Positions 25,761 to 34,652 of a DNA stretch of 64,000 bases are shown piece after piece (position 1 is the first letter of the stretch; the number at the start of each line of letters is the position of its first letter). This DNA is from Pseudomonas orientalis. Its GTDB lineage: Bacteria > Pseudomonadota > Gammaproteobacteria > Pseudomonadales > Pseudomonadaceae. The stretch covers positions 5,206,501-5,270,500 of the forward strand of contig NZ_CP018049.1 of the NCBI RefSeq assembly GCF_002934065.1, read 5' to 3'. The translations under genes were made by a program, and so were the position numbers. Under the pieces are notes generated by a model. It had not been told where the DNA came from and did not search any database. It saw only the letters and a list, made by a program, of their open reading frames with translations.

Positions 25761-27025
25761 CAAGTGCGCACATGACCGTCGCCGAACACCACGTACTTCT
25801 CGCTGGTCAGGCCTTCCAGGCCGACCGGGCCGCGTGCGTGGAGCTTGTCGGTGGAAATGCCGATTTCCGCCCCCAGGCCGTACTCGAAACCATCGGCAAA
25901 GCGCGTCGAGGCGTTAATCATCACCGAAGCGGAATCCACTTCAGTGAGGAAACGCCGGGCATCGCTGAAATGCTCGGAGACGATGGCGTCGGTGTGCTTG
26001 GAGCCGTAGGTGTTGATGTGTTCGATGGCCTGGTCCAAGTTGTCGACAATGCGGATCGACAGGATCGGCGCGGTGTATTCGGTGTACCAGTCCTGCTCGG
26101 TGGCTTCGATCACGTCCGCACCCAGCAGCGCACGGGTACGCTCGCAACCGCGCAACTCCACAGCCTTGTCGCGGTAGATGGCCGCCAGCGGCGGCAGCAC
26201 GCGCTCGGCAATGCCGGCGTGCACCAACAGGGTTTCCATGGTGTTGCACGGCGCGTAGCGGTGGGTCTTGGCGTTGTCGGCGATGCGGATCGCCTTGTCG
26301 ATATCGGCGGCGATATCGATGTATACGTGGCACACGCCGTCCAGGTGCTTGATGACAGGCACCTTGGCGTCGCGGCTGACGCGCTCGATCAGGCCCTTGC
26401 CACCGCGCGGCACGATCACGTCGACGAATTCCGGCATGGTGATCAGCGCACCGACGGCGGCGCGGTCAGTGGTTTCCACCACTTGCACCACTTCGGCGGG
26501 CAACTCGGCCACGGCCAGGCCTTGCTGGATGCAGGCCGCGATGGCGCGGTTGGAATGGATCGCCTCGGAACCGCCACGCAGGATGGTGGCGTTGCCCGAC
26601 TTGAGGCACAGGCTCGCGGCGTCGATGGTCACGTTGGGGCGCGACTCGTAGATGATGCCGATCACGCCCAGGGGCACGCGCATCTTGCCGACCTGGATGC
26701 CGGACGGCAGGTAACGCATATCGCGAATTTCACCGATGGGGTCAGGCAACTTGGCCACCTGACGCAAGCCTTCGATCATGTCGTCGATACGCGCCGGGGT
26801 CAGTGCCAGGCGGTCCAGCAGGGCCGGCTCCAGGCCATTGGCGCGGCCGTTGGCCAGGTCCTGTTCGTTGGCGGCGGCCAACTCGGAGCGCGCAGCATCC
26901 AGAGCATCGGCGGCGGCCAGCAGGGCACGGTTCTTCTGCACGGTGCTCGCACGGGCGATCAACCGCGAGGCCTGACGGGCAGCGCGACCCAGGCGGGTCA
27001 TGTAGTCAAGAACGGACTCAGTCAT
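25760..27025 (-). CDS. proA: Gamma-glutamyl phosphate reductase
   Basis: The second step of proline synthesis: NADPH reduction of gamma-glutamyl phosphate to the semialdehyde. It has 421 residues and an aldehyde-dehydrogenase fold. The nucleophile lies in YAPCNTMETLLVH. Other family segments are GVIGIIYESRPNVTIDAASL and ILRGGSEAIHSN. It begins the minus-strand run and is divergent from the DNA glycosylase gene. Confidence 0.97.
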   Translation of the reverse strand: MTESVLDYMTRLGRAARQASRLIARASTVQKNRALLAAADALDAARSELAAANEQDLANGRANGLEPALLDRLALTPARIDDMIEGLRQVAKLPDPIGEIRDMRYLPSGIQVGKMRVPLGVIGIIYESRPNVTIDAASLCLKSGNATILRGGSEAIHSNRAIAACIQQGLAVAELPAEVVQVVETTDRAAVGALITMPEFVDVIVPRGGKGLIERVSRDAKVPVIKHLDGVCHVYIDIAADIDKAIRIADNAKTHRYAPCNTMETLLVHAGIAERVLPPLAAIYRDKAVELRGCERTRALLGADVIEATEQDWYTEYTAPILSIRIVDNLDQAIEHINTYGSKHTDAIVSEHFSDARRFLTEVDSASVMINASTRFADGFEYGLGAEIGISTDKLHARGPVGLEGLTSEKYVVFGDGHVRT

Positions 27026-27200
27026 GGGTCAGGAAGTCTTGGCAAAGAGGAAAGCGGCAGATTATAGCTGTGACGCCGCCTGACTGACAGCGGTGAGGGG
27101 CGGATGGTCGAAATGAACTGTAAAAACCTGGGGTTCAGCGGTAATTAAGGTGAGAGTTGTTATGATTCCGTCACATTTAGCCGTAATAACCCTGAACGTT

Positions 27201-27884
27201 ATGCCCACAATCACGCCCGAACGCCCCGCAAGCGCCCTCCCCGACAGCTTCTTCGACCGCGACGCCCAGTTGCTCGCGCAAGAACTGCTCGGAAAAGTCA
27301 TTCGTCATCGTGTCGGCGAAACCTGGCTTTCAGCGCGGATTATCGAAACCGAAGCCTATTACGTGGCCGAAAAAGGCAGTCACGCCTCACTCGGCTACAC
27401 AGAAAAACGTAAGGCTTTGTTTCTGGATGGTGGGCACATCTACATGTACTACGCCCGTGGCGGTGATTCGCTGAACTTCAGCGCCCATGGCCCGGGCAAT
27501 GCCGTGCTGATCAAATCGGCCTATCCCTGGGTCGATGAGAGGTCCGGGCCGGCGAGCCTGGCGCAAATGCTGTTGAACAACCCCAACCCCGACGGCAGCC
27601 CGCGTCCTTCGCAGAAACTCTGCGCGGGCCAGACGCTGCTGTGCAAGGCACTCGGCCTGAAGGTGCCGATGTGGGATGCCAAGCGCTTCGATCAGGAATT
27701 GCTGTATGTCGAGGACGTGGGCCAGGTGCCCACGCAGATTATCCAGACCACACGGCTGGGCATTCCCAGTGGGCGCGATGAACACTTGATGTACCGCTTC
27801 GTCGATGCTGGCTATGCGCCTTATTGCACACGGAACCCGCTGCGGCGCGGGCAGGTCGAAGGCCGCGATTATTTTTTGATTTGA
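27201..27884 (+). CDS. DNA-3-methyladenine glycosylase (AAG/MPG family)
   Basis: A base-excision repair glycosylase, 227 residues. Family hallmarks are LLGKVIRH, IIETEAYYVAEKGSHASLGY with the catalytic glutamate, GGHIYMYYARGGDSLNF and GPGNAVLIKSAYP. ATG at 27201 gives family length. An upstream in-frame ATG adds 17 residues with no match. Its removal targets are typically 3-methyladenine and other alkylated purines. Confidence 0.93.
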   Translation: MPTITPERPASALPDSFFDRDAQLLAQELLGKVIRHRVGETWLSARIIETEAYYVAEKGSHASLGYTEKRKALFLDGGHIYMYYARGGDSLNFSAHGPGNAVLIKSAYPWVDERSGPASLAQMLLNNPNPDGSPRPSQKLCAGQTLLCKALGLKVPMWDAKRFDQELLYVEDVGQVPTQIIQTTRLGIPSGRDEHLMYRFVDAGYAPYCTRNPLRRGQVEGRDYFLI

Positions 27885-27930
27885 ACAGACTGAACCGGCT
27901 GGAATCGATACCTGTCGCACAGAGATTTTA

Positions 27931-28023
27931 ATGTGGGAGGGGGCTTGCCCCCGATGGCGGTGTGACAGTGGATGAATGTTTCCCTGACACATTGCCATCG
28001 GGGGCAAGCGCCCCCTCCCACAC
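27931..28023. repeat. REPIN e (GI-type, variant right arm)
   Basis: A paired inverted REP between the glycosylase and the DedA-PAP2 gene. The right arm has two extra bases (GCAAGCGCCCCCTCCCAC) and ends CAC rather than CAT. It ends 17 bases before the next start codon, unusually close to a 5' end. Confidence 0.9.
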
Positions 28024-28040
28024 TTGATGGAGTGGATTGT

Positions 28041-29357
28041 ATGGGCCAATGGCTCGATAGCATCACCGGCTGGCTGACCCTTAACCCACAATGGCTGGCA
28101 GTGGCGGTGTTTATCGTCGCGTGCGTGGAATGCCTGGCCATCGCCGGGTTGATCGTGCCGGGCACGGTGCTGCTGTTTGCCATCGCCGCGCTGGCCGGCA
28201 GCGGCGCGCTATCGTTGAGCGAAACCCTGTTGCTGGGCTTCCTCGGCGGTTTACTGGGCGACGGGGTGTCCTACTACCTGGGCCGGCATTTCCACCAGAA
28301 TATCCGGCGCCTGCCCGGCCTGCGCCATCATCCCGAGTGGATGAACGGTGCGGAAACCTACTTCCATAAGTATGGCATCGCCAGCCTGCTGGTCGGACGT
28401 TTCATTGGCCCGTTGCGGCCCATGCTGCCGATGGTCGCCGGCATGTGCGACATGCCGTTCCCGCGCTTTGCGATCGTCAGCGTTATCGCGGCGGCAGGCT
28501 GGTCAGTGGCGTATCTGTTGCCGGGCTGGGCTGCCGGTGCGGCGTTCCGCTTGCCCCTGCCCGAAGGTTTCTGGCCGGAAGCGGCGATTGTCGCGGCCTG
28601 CCTGGCGGCACTGCTGGGGCTGAGCTTGAACAGCAGCCTGCGCGGCCATCGTCGCGCCACCCTGTGGATCGGCTGCGCCAGCCTGACGTTGCTGGTCGCA
28701 CTGTTTATCGGCTACCCGCATCTCAACGATTTCGACCAGGGCCTGAGCGCACTGGTGCAGGAACATCGCAGCCCGTGGCTCGACGAGGTAATGGTACGGA
28801 TCACCCAACTGGGCGAATTCAAAAAAATGTTCGTCGCCAGCGCGGTGTTTACCGGCCTGTTGTTGCTGGCGCGACAGTGGCGTCATGCCATCTTCGTCGG
28901 CGCCACGCTGGCGGGCGCCGCCGTGATCAATACCGGCACCAAGCTCTTCTTCGCCCGTGGCCGCCCTGAAATCCTGACCGACCCGCTCACCAGTTTCAGC
29001 ATGCCCAGCGGCCATGCCTCCGGCGCCTTTGCGTTCTTTCTGGCCCTGGCGGTACTGGCCGGCCGAGGCCAACCCACGCGGCTGCGCCTGACCTGGCTGC
29101 TGCTGGGGTGCATACCTGCGGCGTTCATTGCGTTGTCGCGGGTGTACCTGGGCGCTCACTGGCCCACGGATATCCTGGCCGGCACGCTCCTGGCGATGAG
29201 CGTGTGCGCATTGAGCCTCACCCTCATTCAATACCGCAGCCCGTTGCCGCCGATGACGCAAAAAGCCTGGTGGCTGGTCTTGCCCGTGGTGGTGGCGGTG
29301 CTCGGCTTTATCGCGTTTACCGGCACCTCCCACGCGTTGCTCAGGTACGCCTACTGA
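28041..29357 (+). CDS. DedA-family / PAP2 phosphatase fusion protein
   Basis: A membrane protein of 438 residues. The N-terminal half is a DedA (SNARE-associated) domain: CVECLAIAGLIVPGTVLLFA, GGLLGDGVSYYLGRHF and GRFIGPLRPMLPMVAGMCDM. The C-terminal half is a type 2 phosphatidic acid phosphatase with all three motifs: KLFFARGRP, PSGHASG and SRVYLGAHWPTD. DedA proteins flip undecaprenyl phosphate or phospholipids, and PAP2 enzymes dephosphorylate undecaprenyl or phosphatidyl substrates. A lipid-carrier recycling role is therefore a reasonable inference. The start is ATG at 28041; earlier in-frame codons would translate the REPIN. Confidence 0.92.
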   Translation: MGQWLDSITGWLTLNPQWLAVAVFIVACVECLAIAGLIVPGTVLLFAIAALAGSGALSLSETLLLGFLGGLLGDGVSYYLGRHFHQNIRRLPGLRHHPEWMNGAETYFHKYGIASLLVGRFIGPLRPMLPMVAGMCDMPFPRFAIVSVIAAAGWSVAYLLPGWAAGAAFRLPLPEGFWPEAAIVAACLAALLGLSLNSSLRGHRRATLWIGCASLTLLVALFIGYPHLNDFDQGLSALVQEHRSPWLDEVMVRITQLGEFKKMFVASAVFTGLLLLARQWRHAIFVGATLAGAAVINTGTKLFFARGRPEILTDPLTSFSMPSGHASGAFAFFLALAVLAGRGQPTRLRLTWLLLGCIPAAFIALSRVYLGAHWPTDILAGTLLAMSVCALSLTLIQYRSPLPPMTQKAWWLVLPVVVAVLGFIAFTGTSHALLRYAY

Positions 29358-29566
29358 CCCTTGGCCGGACCGATCCAATCCACCGACGCGCTGCGACGTT
29401 CAACACACCGCTCGCGTCGTTCCAGCAGCATTTCATCGGCAATGTCGGCGGCGCGCTCGGCGATGTATTCCGCGCCCCGCGTGGGATCGTGCTGGAGCAA
29501 CTGCGTGGTGACGCTGACGAAATACGCGTCCCAGGCGACCTGTTCCGAGGGTGTCAGCTGAATCAT
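29351..29566 (-). CDS. Small conserved hypothetical protein
   Basis: A protein of 71 residues (MIQLTPSEQVAWDAYFVSVT start), helical, with AERAADIADEMLLERRERC and a C-terminal VDWIGPAKG. ATG at 29566 is six bases from GGAG; an ATG two codons earlier abuts it. Its 3' end overlaps the convergent fusion gene by seven bases. It resembles short uncharacterised Pseudomonas proteins; I cannot name a family. Confidence 0.7.
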   Translation of the reverse strand: MIQLTPSEQVAWDAYFVSVTTQLLQHDPTRGAEYIAERAADIADEMLLERRERCVERRSASVDWIGPAKGQ

Positions 29567-29668
29567 GGTCATCTCCGATCATTGGGGGTGTGATCGGAAA
29601 ATAGTGCAGGCCACGTCCATGAAAGCGACGCAACAAAGTCTGATACCCGCGTCAGAGCATTCCGAATC

Positions 29669-30259
29669 TCAGGTGAACAGCTCACCCTGCAATTCATCCA
29701 GCAACATCTGGATCGCATCCAGCCGTTGCTGCGGATCGTCCAGCTGCAGCAGGTCGACCTTATCCGCCTCGGTGAACGGCAGCAGATACGCCAGCTGATT
29801 ACTCAGGGCCTGCTGGCCCTCGGCGTGGGCGTCCATGTCCAGCGAAGCGACCATCGGATGCTCGGCCAATGCCTGCAGCAACGCCAGCAGGTCGGCATCT
29901 TCCTCTTCCAGCGGCTGGTCCGGCAGTTCGTCCAGCCATTGCACCTGGGCAACCAGCAGCTGGTCCTTCTGGACCTCGGCATCGTGCACGCGAAAACGCC
30001 GCCCGCCCTCGACGCGAATCCCCAGCAGGCCGTTATCCTGCTGCTTGAAGTCGCGGATCAGCGCCTCGCAGCCGATCAGCGCATAGCCATCCGGAGCCAG
30101 GCCGACTTCCTTGCCATCAAGGATGCACACCACGCCGAAGCTTTCGCCCTTTTTCATGCAGCGACTGATCATGTCCAGGTAACGCGCCTCGAACAGTTGC
30201 AAATCGAGGGTGCAGCCAGGAAACAGCACGGTGTTGAGTGGAAACAGCGCCAGACTCAT
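29669..30259 (-). CDS. Lon N-terminal (substrate-binding) domain protein
   Basis: A protein of 196 residues that begins SLALFPLNTVLFPGCTLDLQ and continues LFEARYLDMISRCM. This is the LON substrate-binding (ASB) fold without the ATPase or protease parts. The role of such stand-alone proteins is unknown. It is 22 bases downstream of lrgB and probably in the same transcript. Confidence 0.9.
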   Translation of the reverse strand: MSLALFPLNTVLFPGCTLDLQLFEARYLDMISRCMKKGESFGVVCILDGKEVGLAPDGYALIGCEALIRDFKQQDNGLLGIRVEGGRRFRVHDAEVQKDQLLVAQVQWLDELPDQPLEEEDADLLALLQALAEHPMVASLDMDAHAEGQQALSNQLAYLLPFTEADKVDLLQLDDPQQRLDAIQMLLDELQGELFT

Positions 30260-30280
30260 AAAGGTTTCCTTAAACCCGGT

Positions 30281-30997
30281 TTAAACGATCACGGACACGG
30301 CCAGCGGCAGGAACACTGCCGTGGCCACACCCATCAAACTCATGGCCAGCGCCGCAAAGGCGCCGCATTCTTCGCTTTCCTGCAGGGCCACCGAGGTGCC
30401 GACCGCGTGGGCCGTCATGCCCAAGGCCATGCCGCGCGCCTCGGGGCTGTAGACACCCAGGCGCGACAGGAACGCCGGGCCGATCATCGCGCCGGCCACC
30501 CCGGTGATCAGCACGAACACCGCAGCCAATGCCGCCACCCCACCGATCTGCTCGGCCACCAGCATCGCAATCGGCGACGTCACCGACTTGGGCGCCATGG
30601 TCATCAGCACCCGGTGTTCGGCACCGAACCACCAGCCCAACCACACGCACAGGCCGGTGGCCAACACCCCACCTACCACCAGCGTAGTAAAAATCGGCCA
30701 GAACAATTGGCGAATCCGTCGCAGGTTCAAATAAAGCGGCACCGCCAGGGCCACCGTCGCCGGCCCCAGCAGAATGCCCATGATCTCGGTGCTTTTGCGG
30801 TATTCGGTGTAGTCCAGGCCGCAGATCAGCAACACGCCAATCACCAGCAACATGGAGACCAGCACCGGCTGCAGGAAGATCCAGCGGGTTTTCTCGAACG
30901 CCGCCAGTACCAACTGATACGCGCCCAGGGTGATGCCGATACCGAACAACGGGTGATGAATGACGGCCGTCCAGGCGCCCTGCCAGTCGAACATCAT
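30281..30997 (-). CDS. LrgB/CidB-family membrane protein
   Basis: An inner-membrane protein of 238 residues with about six or seven helices. It contains KSVTSPIAMLVAEQIGG and AHAVGTSVALQESEECGAFA, the family signatures. LrgAB/CidAB proteins influence murein hydrolase activity and have also been tied to pyruvate or other metabolite transport. Two adjacent ATGs (30997 and 30994) are possible; the second is better spaced from AAGGA. It overlaps lrgA by four bases. Confidence 0.93.
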   Translation of the reverse strand: MMFDWQGAWTAVIHHPLFGIGITLGAYQLVLAAFEKTRWIFLQPVLVSMLLVIGVLLICGLDYTEYRKSTEIMGILLGPATVALAVPLYLNLRRIRQLFWPIFTTLVVGGVLATGLCVWLGWWFGAEHRVLMTMAPKSVTSPIAMLVAEQIGGVAALAAVFVLITGVAGAMIGPAFLSRLGVYSPEARGMALGMTAHAVGTSVALQESEECGAFAALAMSLMGVATAVFLPLAVSVIV

Positions 30998-31347
30998 TGT
31001 TCCTTCTCCTTGCGCCGGACCAACCGCTCCATCAGCACGCCGACAACCCCCATCGCGACGACCAGCGACAGCACCAGCGCGCCGACGATAGCCCAGAAGT
31101 CGGCAACGATGTCCCTGGCATACACCATCACGCCCACGGCCGGCGGCACCAGCAGCAACGGCAAATAGCGCAGCAGGCTGCCGGCCGCCAGGCTCAGCGG
31201 CTCGCTGACTTCGCCGCGCCAGATCAGGAAGCCGAGCATCAGCAGCAGGCCGATGATCGGCCCCGGCAATACCGGCAACAGCAGATGGTTGAGCGCAGTG
31301 CCGATCAATTGAAACAGCACCAGCCAGGTCAGGCCACGTAACAACAT
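30994..31347 (-). CDS. LrgA/CidA-family holin-like protein
   Basis: A protein of 117 residues with four helices; VLPGPIIGLLLMLGFLIWRG and LLLVPPAVGVMVYARDI are typical of the family. The start is ATG at 31347 (MLLRGLTW), with GAGGGGG eight bases upstream. An ATG ten codons earlier overlaps a perfect TATAAT, which would be the promoter of this operon, so it is unlikely to be translated. It works with the downstream LrgB partner. Confidence 0.9.
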   Translation of the reverse strand: MLLRGLTWLVLFQLIGTALNHLLLPVLPGPIIGLLLMLGFLIWRGEVSEPLSLAAGSLLRYLPLLLVPPAVGVMVYARDIVADFWAIVGALVLSLVVAMGVVGVLMERLVRRKEKEQ

Positions 31348-31375
31348 CCTCTCTGCCCCCTCAAAGTTCGTGCGC

Positions 31376-31381
31376 ATTATA
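31376..31381 (-). promoter_or_regulatory. -10 hexamer of the lrgAB operon
   Basis: TATAAT on the minus strand ends 28 bases before the chosen lrgA start, leaving a short leader. The -35 match is weak. Confidence 0.45.
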
Positions 31382-31528
31382 AGCACGCCCGCCCTATGCT
31401 CAGGCATTCGCCAAAAGCATGTTGGGTTGACCGGGCCGATTGCCCATGATGATCTACATTGGTTCTCTGTATCCCATAAAAAACCCCTCGTCAGCGGGGA
31501 TAAAAATGATGAACCCAGGAGAAACGCA

Positions 31529-31984
31529 ATGCCCTATGTACCCGTAGCGCAGCTCAACGATTATGTCGGCAAGGAACTGGGACGTTCCGAATGGCTCACC
31601 ATCGACCAGGCGCGCATCAACCTGTTCGCAGAGGCCACCGGCGATCATCAGTTTATCCACGTCGACCCGGCCAAAGCCGCGCAAACCCCGTTCGGCAGCA
31701 CCATCGCCCATGGGTTCCTGTCGCTGTCGCTGATGCCCAAGCTGATGGAGGACATCCTGATCATGCCCGAGGGCCTGAAGATGGCCATCAACTACGGCCT
31801 GGACAGTGTGCGCTTCATACAGCCGGTGAAGGTCGACTCCAGGGTGCGCCTGAATGTCACCCTCACCGACGTCCACGAGAAAAAACCTGGCCAATGGCTA
31901 TTTAAGGCCACCGCCACCCTGGAAATCGAAGGTCAGGAAAAACCGGCTTACATCGCTGAGTCATTGTCACTCTGCTTCGTGTAG
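31529..31984 (+). CDS. MaoC-like (R)-enoyl-CoA hydratase
   Basis: A hot-dog-fold protein of 151 residues. The catalytic motif is ATGDHQFIHVDPAKAAQTPFGS followed by TIAHGFLSLSLMP, with the Asp-His dyad in GDHQFIH. It would hydrate short 2-enoyl-CoA esters, in fatty-acid or PHA-related metabolism. AGGAG sits seven bases before ATG 31529. A small hairpin (GTTGCCT/AGGCAAC at 31988-32007) follows the stop. Confidence 0.92.
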   Translation: MPYVPVAQLNDYVGKELGRSEWLTIDQARINLFAEATGDHQFIHVDPAKAAQTPFGSTIAHGFLSLSLMPKLMEDILIMPEGLKMAINYGLDSVRFIQPVKVDSRVRLNVTLTDVHEKKPGQWLFKATATLEIEGQEKPAYIAESLSLCFV

Positions 31985-32089
31985 GACGTTGCCTGTGGCG
32001 AGGCAACAAACCTTGCCACAGTGTATGTAAATTTATGTATGAAACGCGCAGCTGCGGCATACTCGGCGCTCAATTATCCGGATCCCGCT

Positions 32090-33808
32090 ATGCGCCCACT
32101 CGCTCCCCTTGCCCTTGCCCTGTTGCTCACCGCTTGCGGAGATGGCGAATCGCTGTTGCCGCCCGATGCGCGCCTGCCCGATGGCGGCCGCTACCGGGGC
32201 GATGTGGTCGACGGCTTGCTGCAAGGCCAGGGGCGCGTCGACTACCCCAACGGCAGTTGGTACGCCGGCGAGTTCCATAAAGGCCAGTGGCATGGTCAGG
32301 GCGAATGGCATGGCAGCAACGGCGAAGTCTACAAAGGTCAATTCAAGCAAGGCCTGTTCGATGGCCAGGGCAGCCTGACCACGGCGGGCAGCAGTTACGT
32401 GGGCGGGTTCAAGAACGGTCGACGCAACGGCGAAGGCACCCTCAAAGAGGGGCAGATGACCTATCGCGGCGAATTCAAGGACGACCAGTATTCCGGCCTC
32501 GGGCGCCTGGAGCTGGCCGACGGCAGCCAATACCAGGGCCAATTCGCCCACGGCAAACCCAATGGCGAAGGCCAGCGCAACGACGACAGCGGCAATCAGT
32601 TCAGCGGCCACTTCGTCGATGGCCAGTTGGAAGGCAACGGCACGTTCAACAGCGCGGATGGCGATATCTACGTCGGCCAGTTCCAACAGAACCAGCTCAA
32701 CGGCAAGGGACGCTATGAAAACGCCGACGGCGACGTCTGGATCGGCCAGTTCAAGGAAGGCGCCCTGAGCGGCAAAGGCGAACTGATCGGCGTCGATGGC
32801 AGCCATTACGTCGGCCAGTTCAGCGACTGGCGCTTCAGCGGCGAAGGTCGCCTGAACCTTACCGATGGCAGCTTCTATATCGGCGGCTTTGACAGCGACA
32901 GCTACCAGGGTCGCGGCACGCTGGTGCTGACCGACGGTACGGTACAGGCCGGTACCTGGGTCAACGGCATGCGCGTACGCGACGCCGAGGGCAAGCTGCT
33001 GCCCGACCCACTGGAAATCGGCGTATTGGGCCAGGGCCAACTGCTGGCCGAAGCCCTCGCCGCCGTCCCCGCGTCCACGCCTGCCGTCGAGCTGTACACC
33101 CTGGCGCTGGCCGGCGACGGTAAGCAAAGCGTGTTCCTGCGCGAAGCCGATTACGTCAGCAACATGCTCGCCACCCGCTTCGGTGCCCATGGGCAGATTC
33201 GCCTGGTCAACCACCGCGACCATATCGCCGACCGGCCCATGGCCACCCGCGAAAACCTGCGCCGGGCCGTGCAAACCCTCGCCGAGCGCAGCGGGCCGGA
33301 AGACCTGGTGTTCATCTACATGACCAGCCACGGCACCCACGAACACGAACTGGTGCTTGACCAGCCGCGCATGGAACTGGCCGACCTGCCGGCCGATGAA
33401 CTGGCGGCGGTGCTCGCGCCACTGAAAAACCGCGACAAGATCATCGTGATTTCCGCCTGCTACTCCGGCGGCTTCATCCCGGCATTGAAAGATGAGCGCA
33501 CACTGATCATGACCGCCTCACGCGCGGATCGCGTGTCGTTCGGCTGCTCGGAAGAAGCAGACTTTACCTACTTCGGTGATGCCCTTTTCGCACAGGCTTT
33601 CAACCAAACGGACGATTTGCAACAGGCCTTCAAACTGGCACAACTGCACGTGGCCGAACGCGAACAGGCGGACAATTTCGAAGCCTCCGAACCGCAGATC
33701 TGGGCCCCCAAGGGCGTGATCGCCCACTGGCAACTATTACGTAAACAGCAGGCACGAAAGGCGCTAGAAAGCGTCTCAATGAATAGCAAGGAAGCCAAAG
33801 GCAACTAA
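32090..33808 (+). CDS. MORN-repeat lipoprotein with C13 (caspase-like) peptidase domain
   Basis: A protein of 572 residues. The signal peptide ends in lipobox LLTAC with C16 lipidated. Residues about 32-290 are 11 to 12 tandem MORN repeats of roughly 23 residues (for example VYKGQFKQGLFDGQGSL, IYVGQFQQNQLNGKGRY). Residues about 340-540 are a C13 (legumain/caspase-fold) peptidase with H414 in MTSHGTHEH and C457 in ISACYSGGF. It should sit on the periplasmic side of an envelope membrane. Homologues occur in other pseudomonads at this site, but the substrate is unknown. ATG 32090 is chosen because it opens the lipoprotein signal. Confidence 0.9.
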   Translation: MRPLAPLALALLLTACGDGESLLPPDARLPDGGRYRGDVVDGLLQGQGRVDYPNGSWYAGEFHKGQWHGQGEWHGSNGEVYKGQFKQGLFDGQGSLTTAGSSYVGGFKNGRRNGEGTLKEGQMTYRGEFKDDQYSGLGRLELADGSQYQGQFAHGKPNGEGQRNDDSGNQFSGHFVDGQLEGNGTFNSADGDIYVGQFQQNQLNGKGRYENADGDVWIGQFKEGALSGKGELIGVDGSHYVGQFSDWRFSGEGRLNLTDGSFYIGGFDSDSYQGRGTLVLTDGTVQAGTWVNGMRVRDAEGKLLPDPLEIGVLGQGQLLAEALAAVPASTPAVELYTLALAGDGKQSVFLREADYVSNMLATRFGAHGQIRLVNHRDHIADRPMATRENLRRAVQTLAERSGPEDLVFIYMTSHGTHEHELVLDQPRMELADLPADELAAVLAPLKNRDKIIVISACYSGGFIPALKDERTLIMTASRADRVSFGCSEEADFTYFGDALFAQAFNQTDDLQQAFKLAQLHVAEREQADNFEASEPQIWAPKGVIAHWQLLRKQQARKALESVSMNSKEAKGN

Positions 33809-33837
33809 GCTGTAACGTGTAACAAGGGGGAAACACC

Positions 33838-34479
33838 ATGTACCTGACACCGCAGCATATCTTACTGGCCGGTGCTTCCGGCCTCACCGGCGAACACTTG
33901 CTGGACCGCCTGCTCAACGAACCCACCGTCACCCGCGTCCTGGCACCCAGCCGCAAACCACTGGCTGAACACCCACGCCTGGAAAACCCGGTAGGCGACC
34001 CTGCAGCGTTCCTGCCTCAACTGAGCGGCCGGGTGGATATCGCCTTCTGCTGTTTGGGTACCACGATCAAGAAGGCCGGTTCCGAAGCGGCGTTTCGTGC
34101 GGTCGACCTGGATATGGTGGTGGCCTTCGCCAAGCGCGCTCGGGAACTGGGCGCACGGCACCTGATCGTGATCAGCGCGATTGGCGCCGACCCGAAATCC
34201 TCGGTGTTCTACAACCGGGTCAAAGGGGAAATGGAACAGGCATTGAGAGCCCAGGATTGGCCGCAACTGACCATCGCGCGGCCATCGTTGTTGTTGGGCG
34301 AACGACTCGAACCGCGCCTGGCCGAACAACTGGCCGGGCCGTTGTCTCGGTTGATTCCGGGCAAGTATCACGGTATCGAAGTGTGCGAGCTGGCCCGCGC
34401 GCTATGGCGCCTGGCTCTGGAAGAACAGGATGGCGTGCGGGTAGTAGAGTCGGACGAGCTGCGCAAGCTCGGTAAATAG
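33838..34479 (+). CDS. NAD(P)-binding Rossmann-fold oxidoreductase
   Basis: A protein of 213 residues. The glycine-rich dinucleotide motif is LLAGASGLTGEHLL near the N-terminus. FCCLGTTIKKAGSEAAFRAV and LIVISAIGADPKSSVFYNRV resemble HTATIP2-like short-chain dehydrogenases, with YNRVKGEME as the Tyr-x-x-x-Lys analogue. The reaction is unknown. It lies 29 bases after the MORN gene, so the two may be co-transcribed. Confidence 0.85.
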   Translation: MYLTPQHILLAGASGLTGEHLLDRLLNEPTVTRVLAPSRKPLAEHPRLENPVGDPAAFLPQLSGRVDIAFCCLGTTIKKAGSEAAFRAVDLDMVVAFAKRARELGARHLIVISAIGADPKSSVFYNRVKGEMEQALRAQDWPQLTIARPSLLLGERLEPRLAEQLAGPLSRLIPGKYHGIEVCELARALWRLALEEQDGVRVVESDELRKLGK

Positions 34480-34501
34480 ATAACGGCAAAAACTGAACCC
34501 C

Positions 34502-34520
34502 ATGTGGGAGGGGGCTTGCC
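34502..34520. repeat. Single GI REP half
   Basis: ATGTGGGAGGGGGCTTGCC is a lone GI arm that stops before its own central palindrome is complete. It directly precedes a GII REPIN, suggesting the latter interrupted or replaced the rest. Confidence 0.75.
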
Positions 34521-34523
34521 TAA

Positions 34524-34639
34524 TGCCAGTCTGTAGGAGCGAGCTTGCTCGCGAGAAACTCACAGGCACCGCGTTCATTAAGAAAGCACGCGTTATCGTT
34601 GACGTTTTTCGCGAGCAAGCTCGCTCCTGCAGACTGGCA
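34524..34639. repeat. REPIN f (GII-type, extended 31-base arms)
   Basis: Inverted arms of 31 bases with one mismatch (TGCCAGTCTGTAGGAGCGAG onward, and its complement at 34609-34639) enclose a spacer. That spacer is the reverse complement, with changes, of the spacer in the REPIN at 12.7 kb. Confidence 0.9.
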
Positions 34640-34652
34640 CATTTCAGGTTTG

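Noticed and set aside
27972..28040. Upstream extension of the DedA-PAP2 protein
   Set aside because: The added codons translate the right arm of a REPIN; the family start fits ATG 28041.
31472..31505. Hairpin CCCC/GGGG with flanking A runs before the MaoC gene
   Set aside because: Only four pairs are firm, and no minus-strand transcript would need a terminator there.
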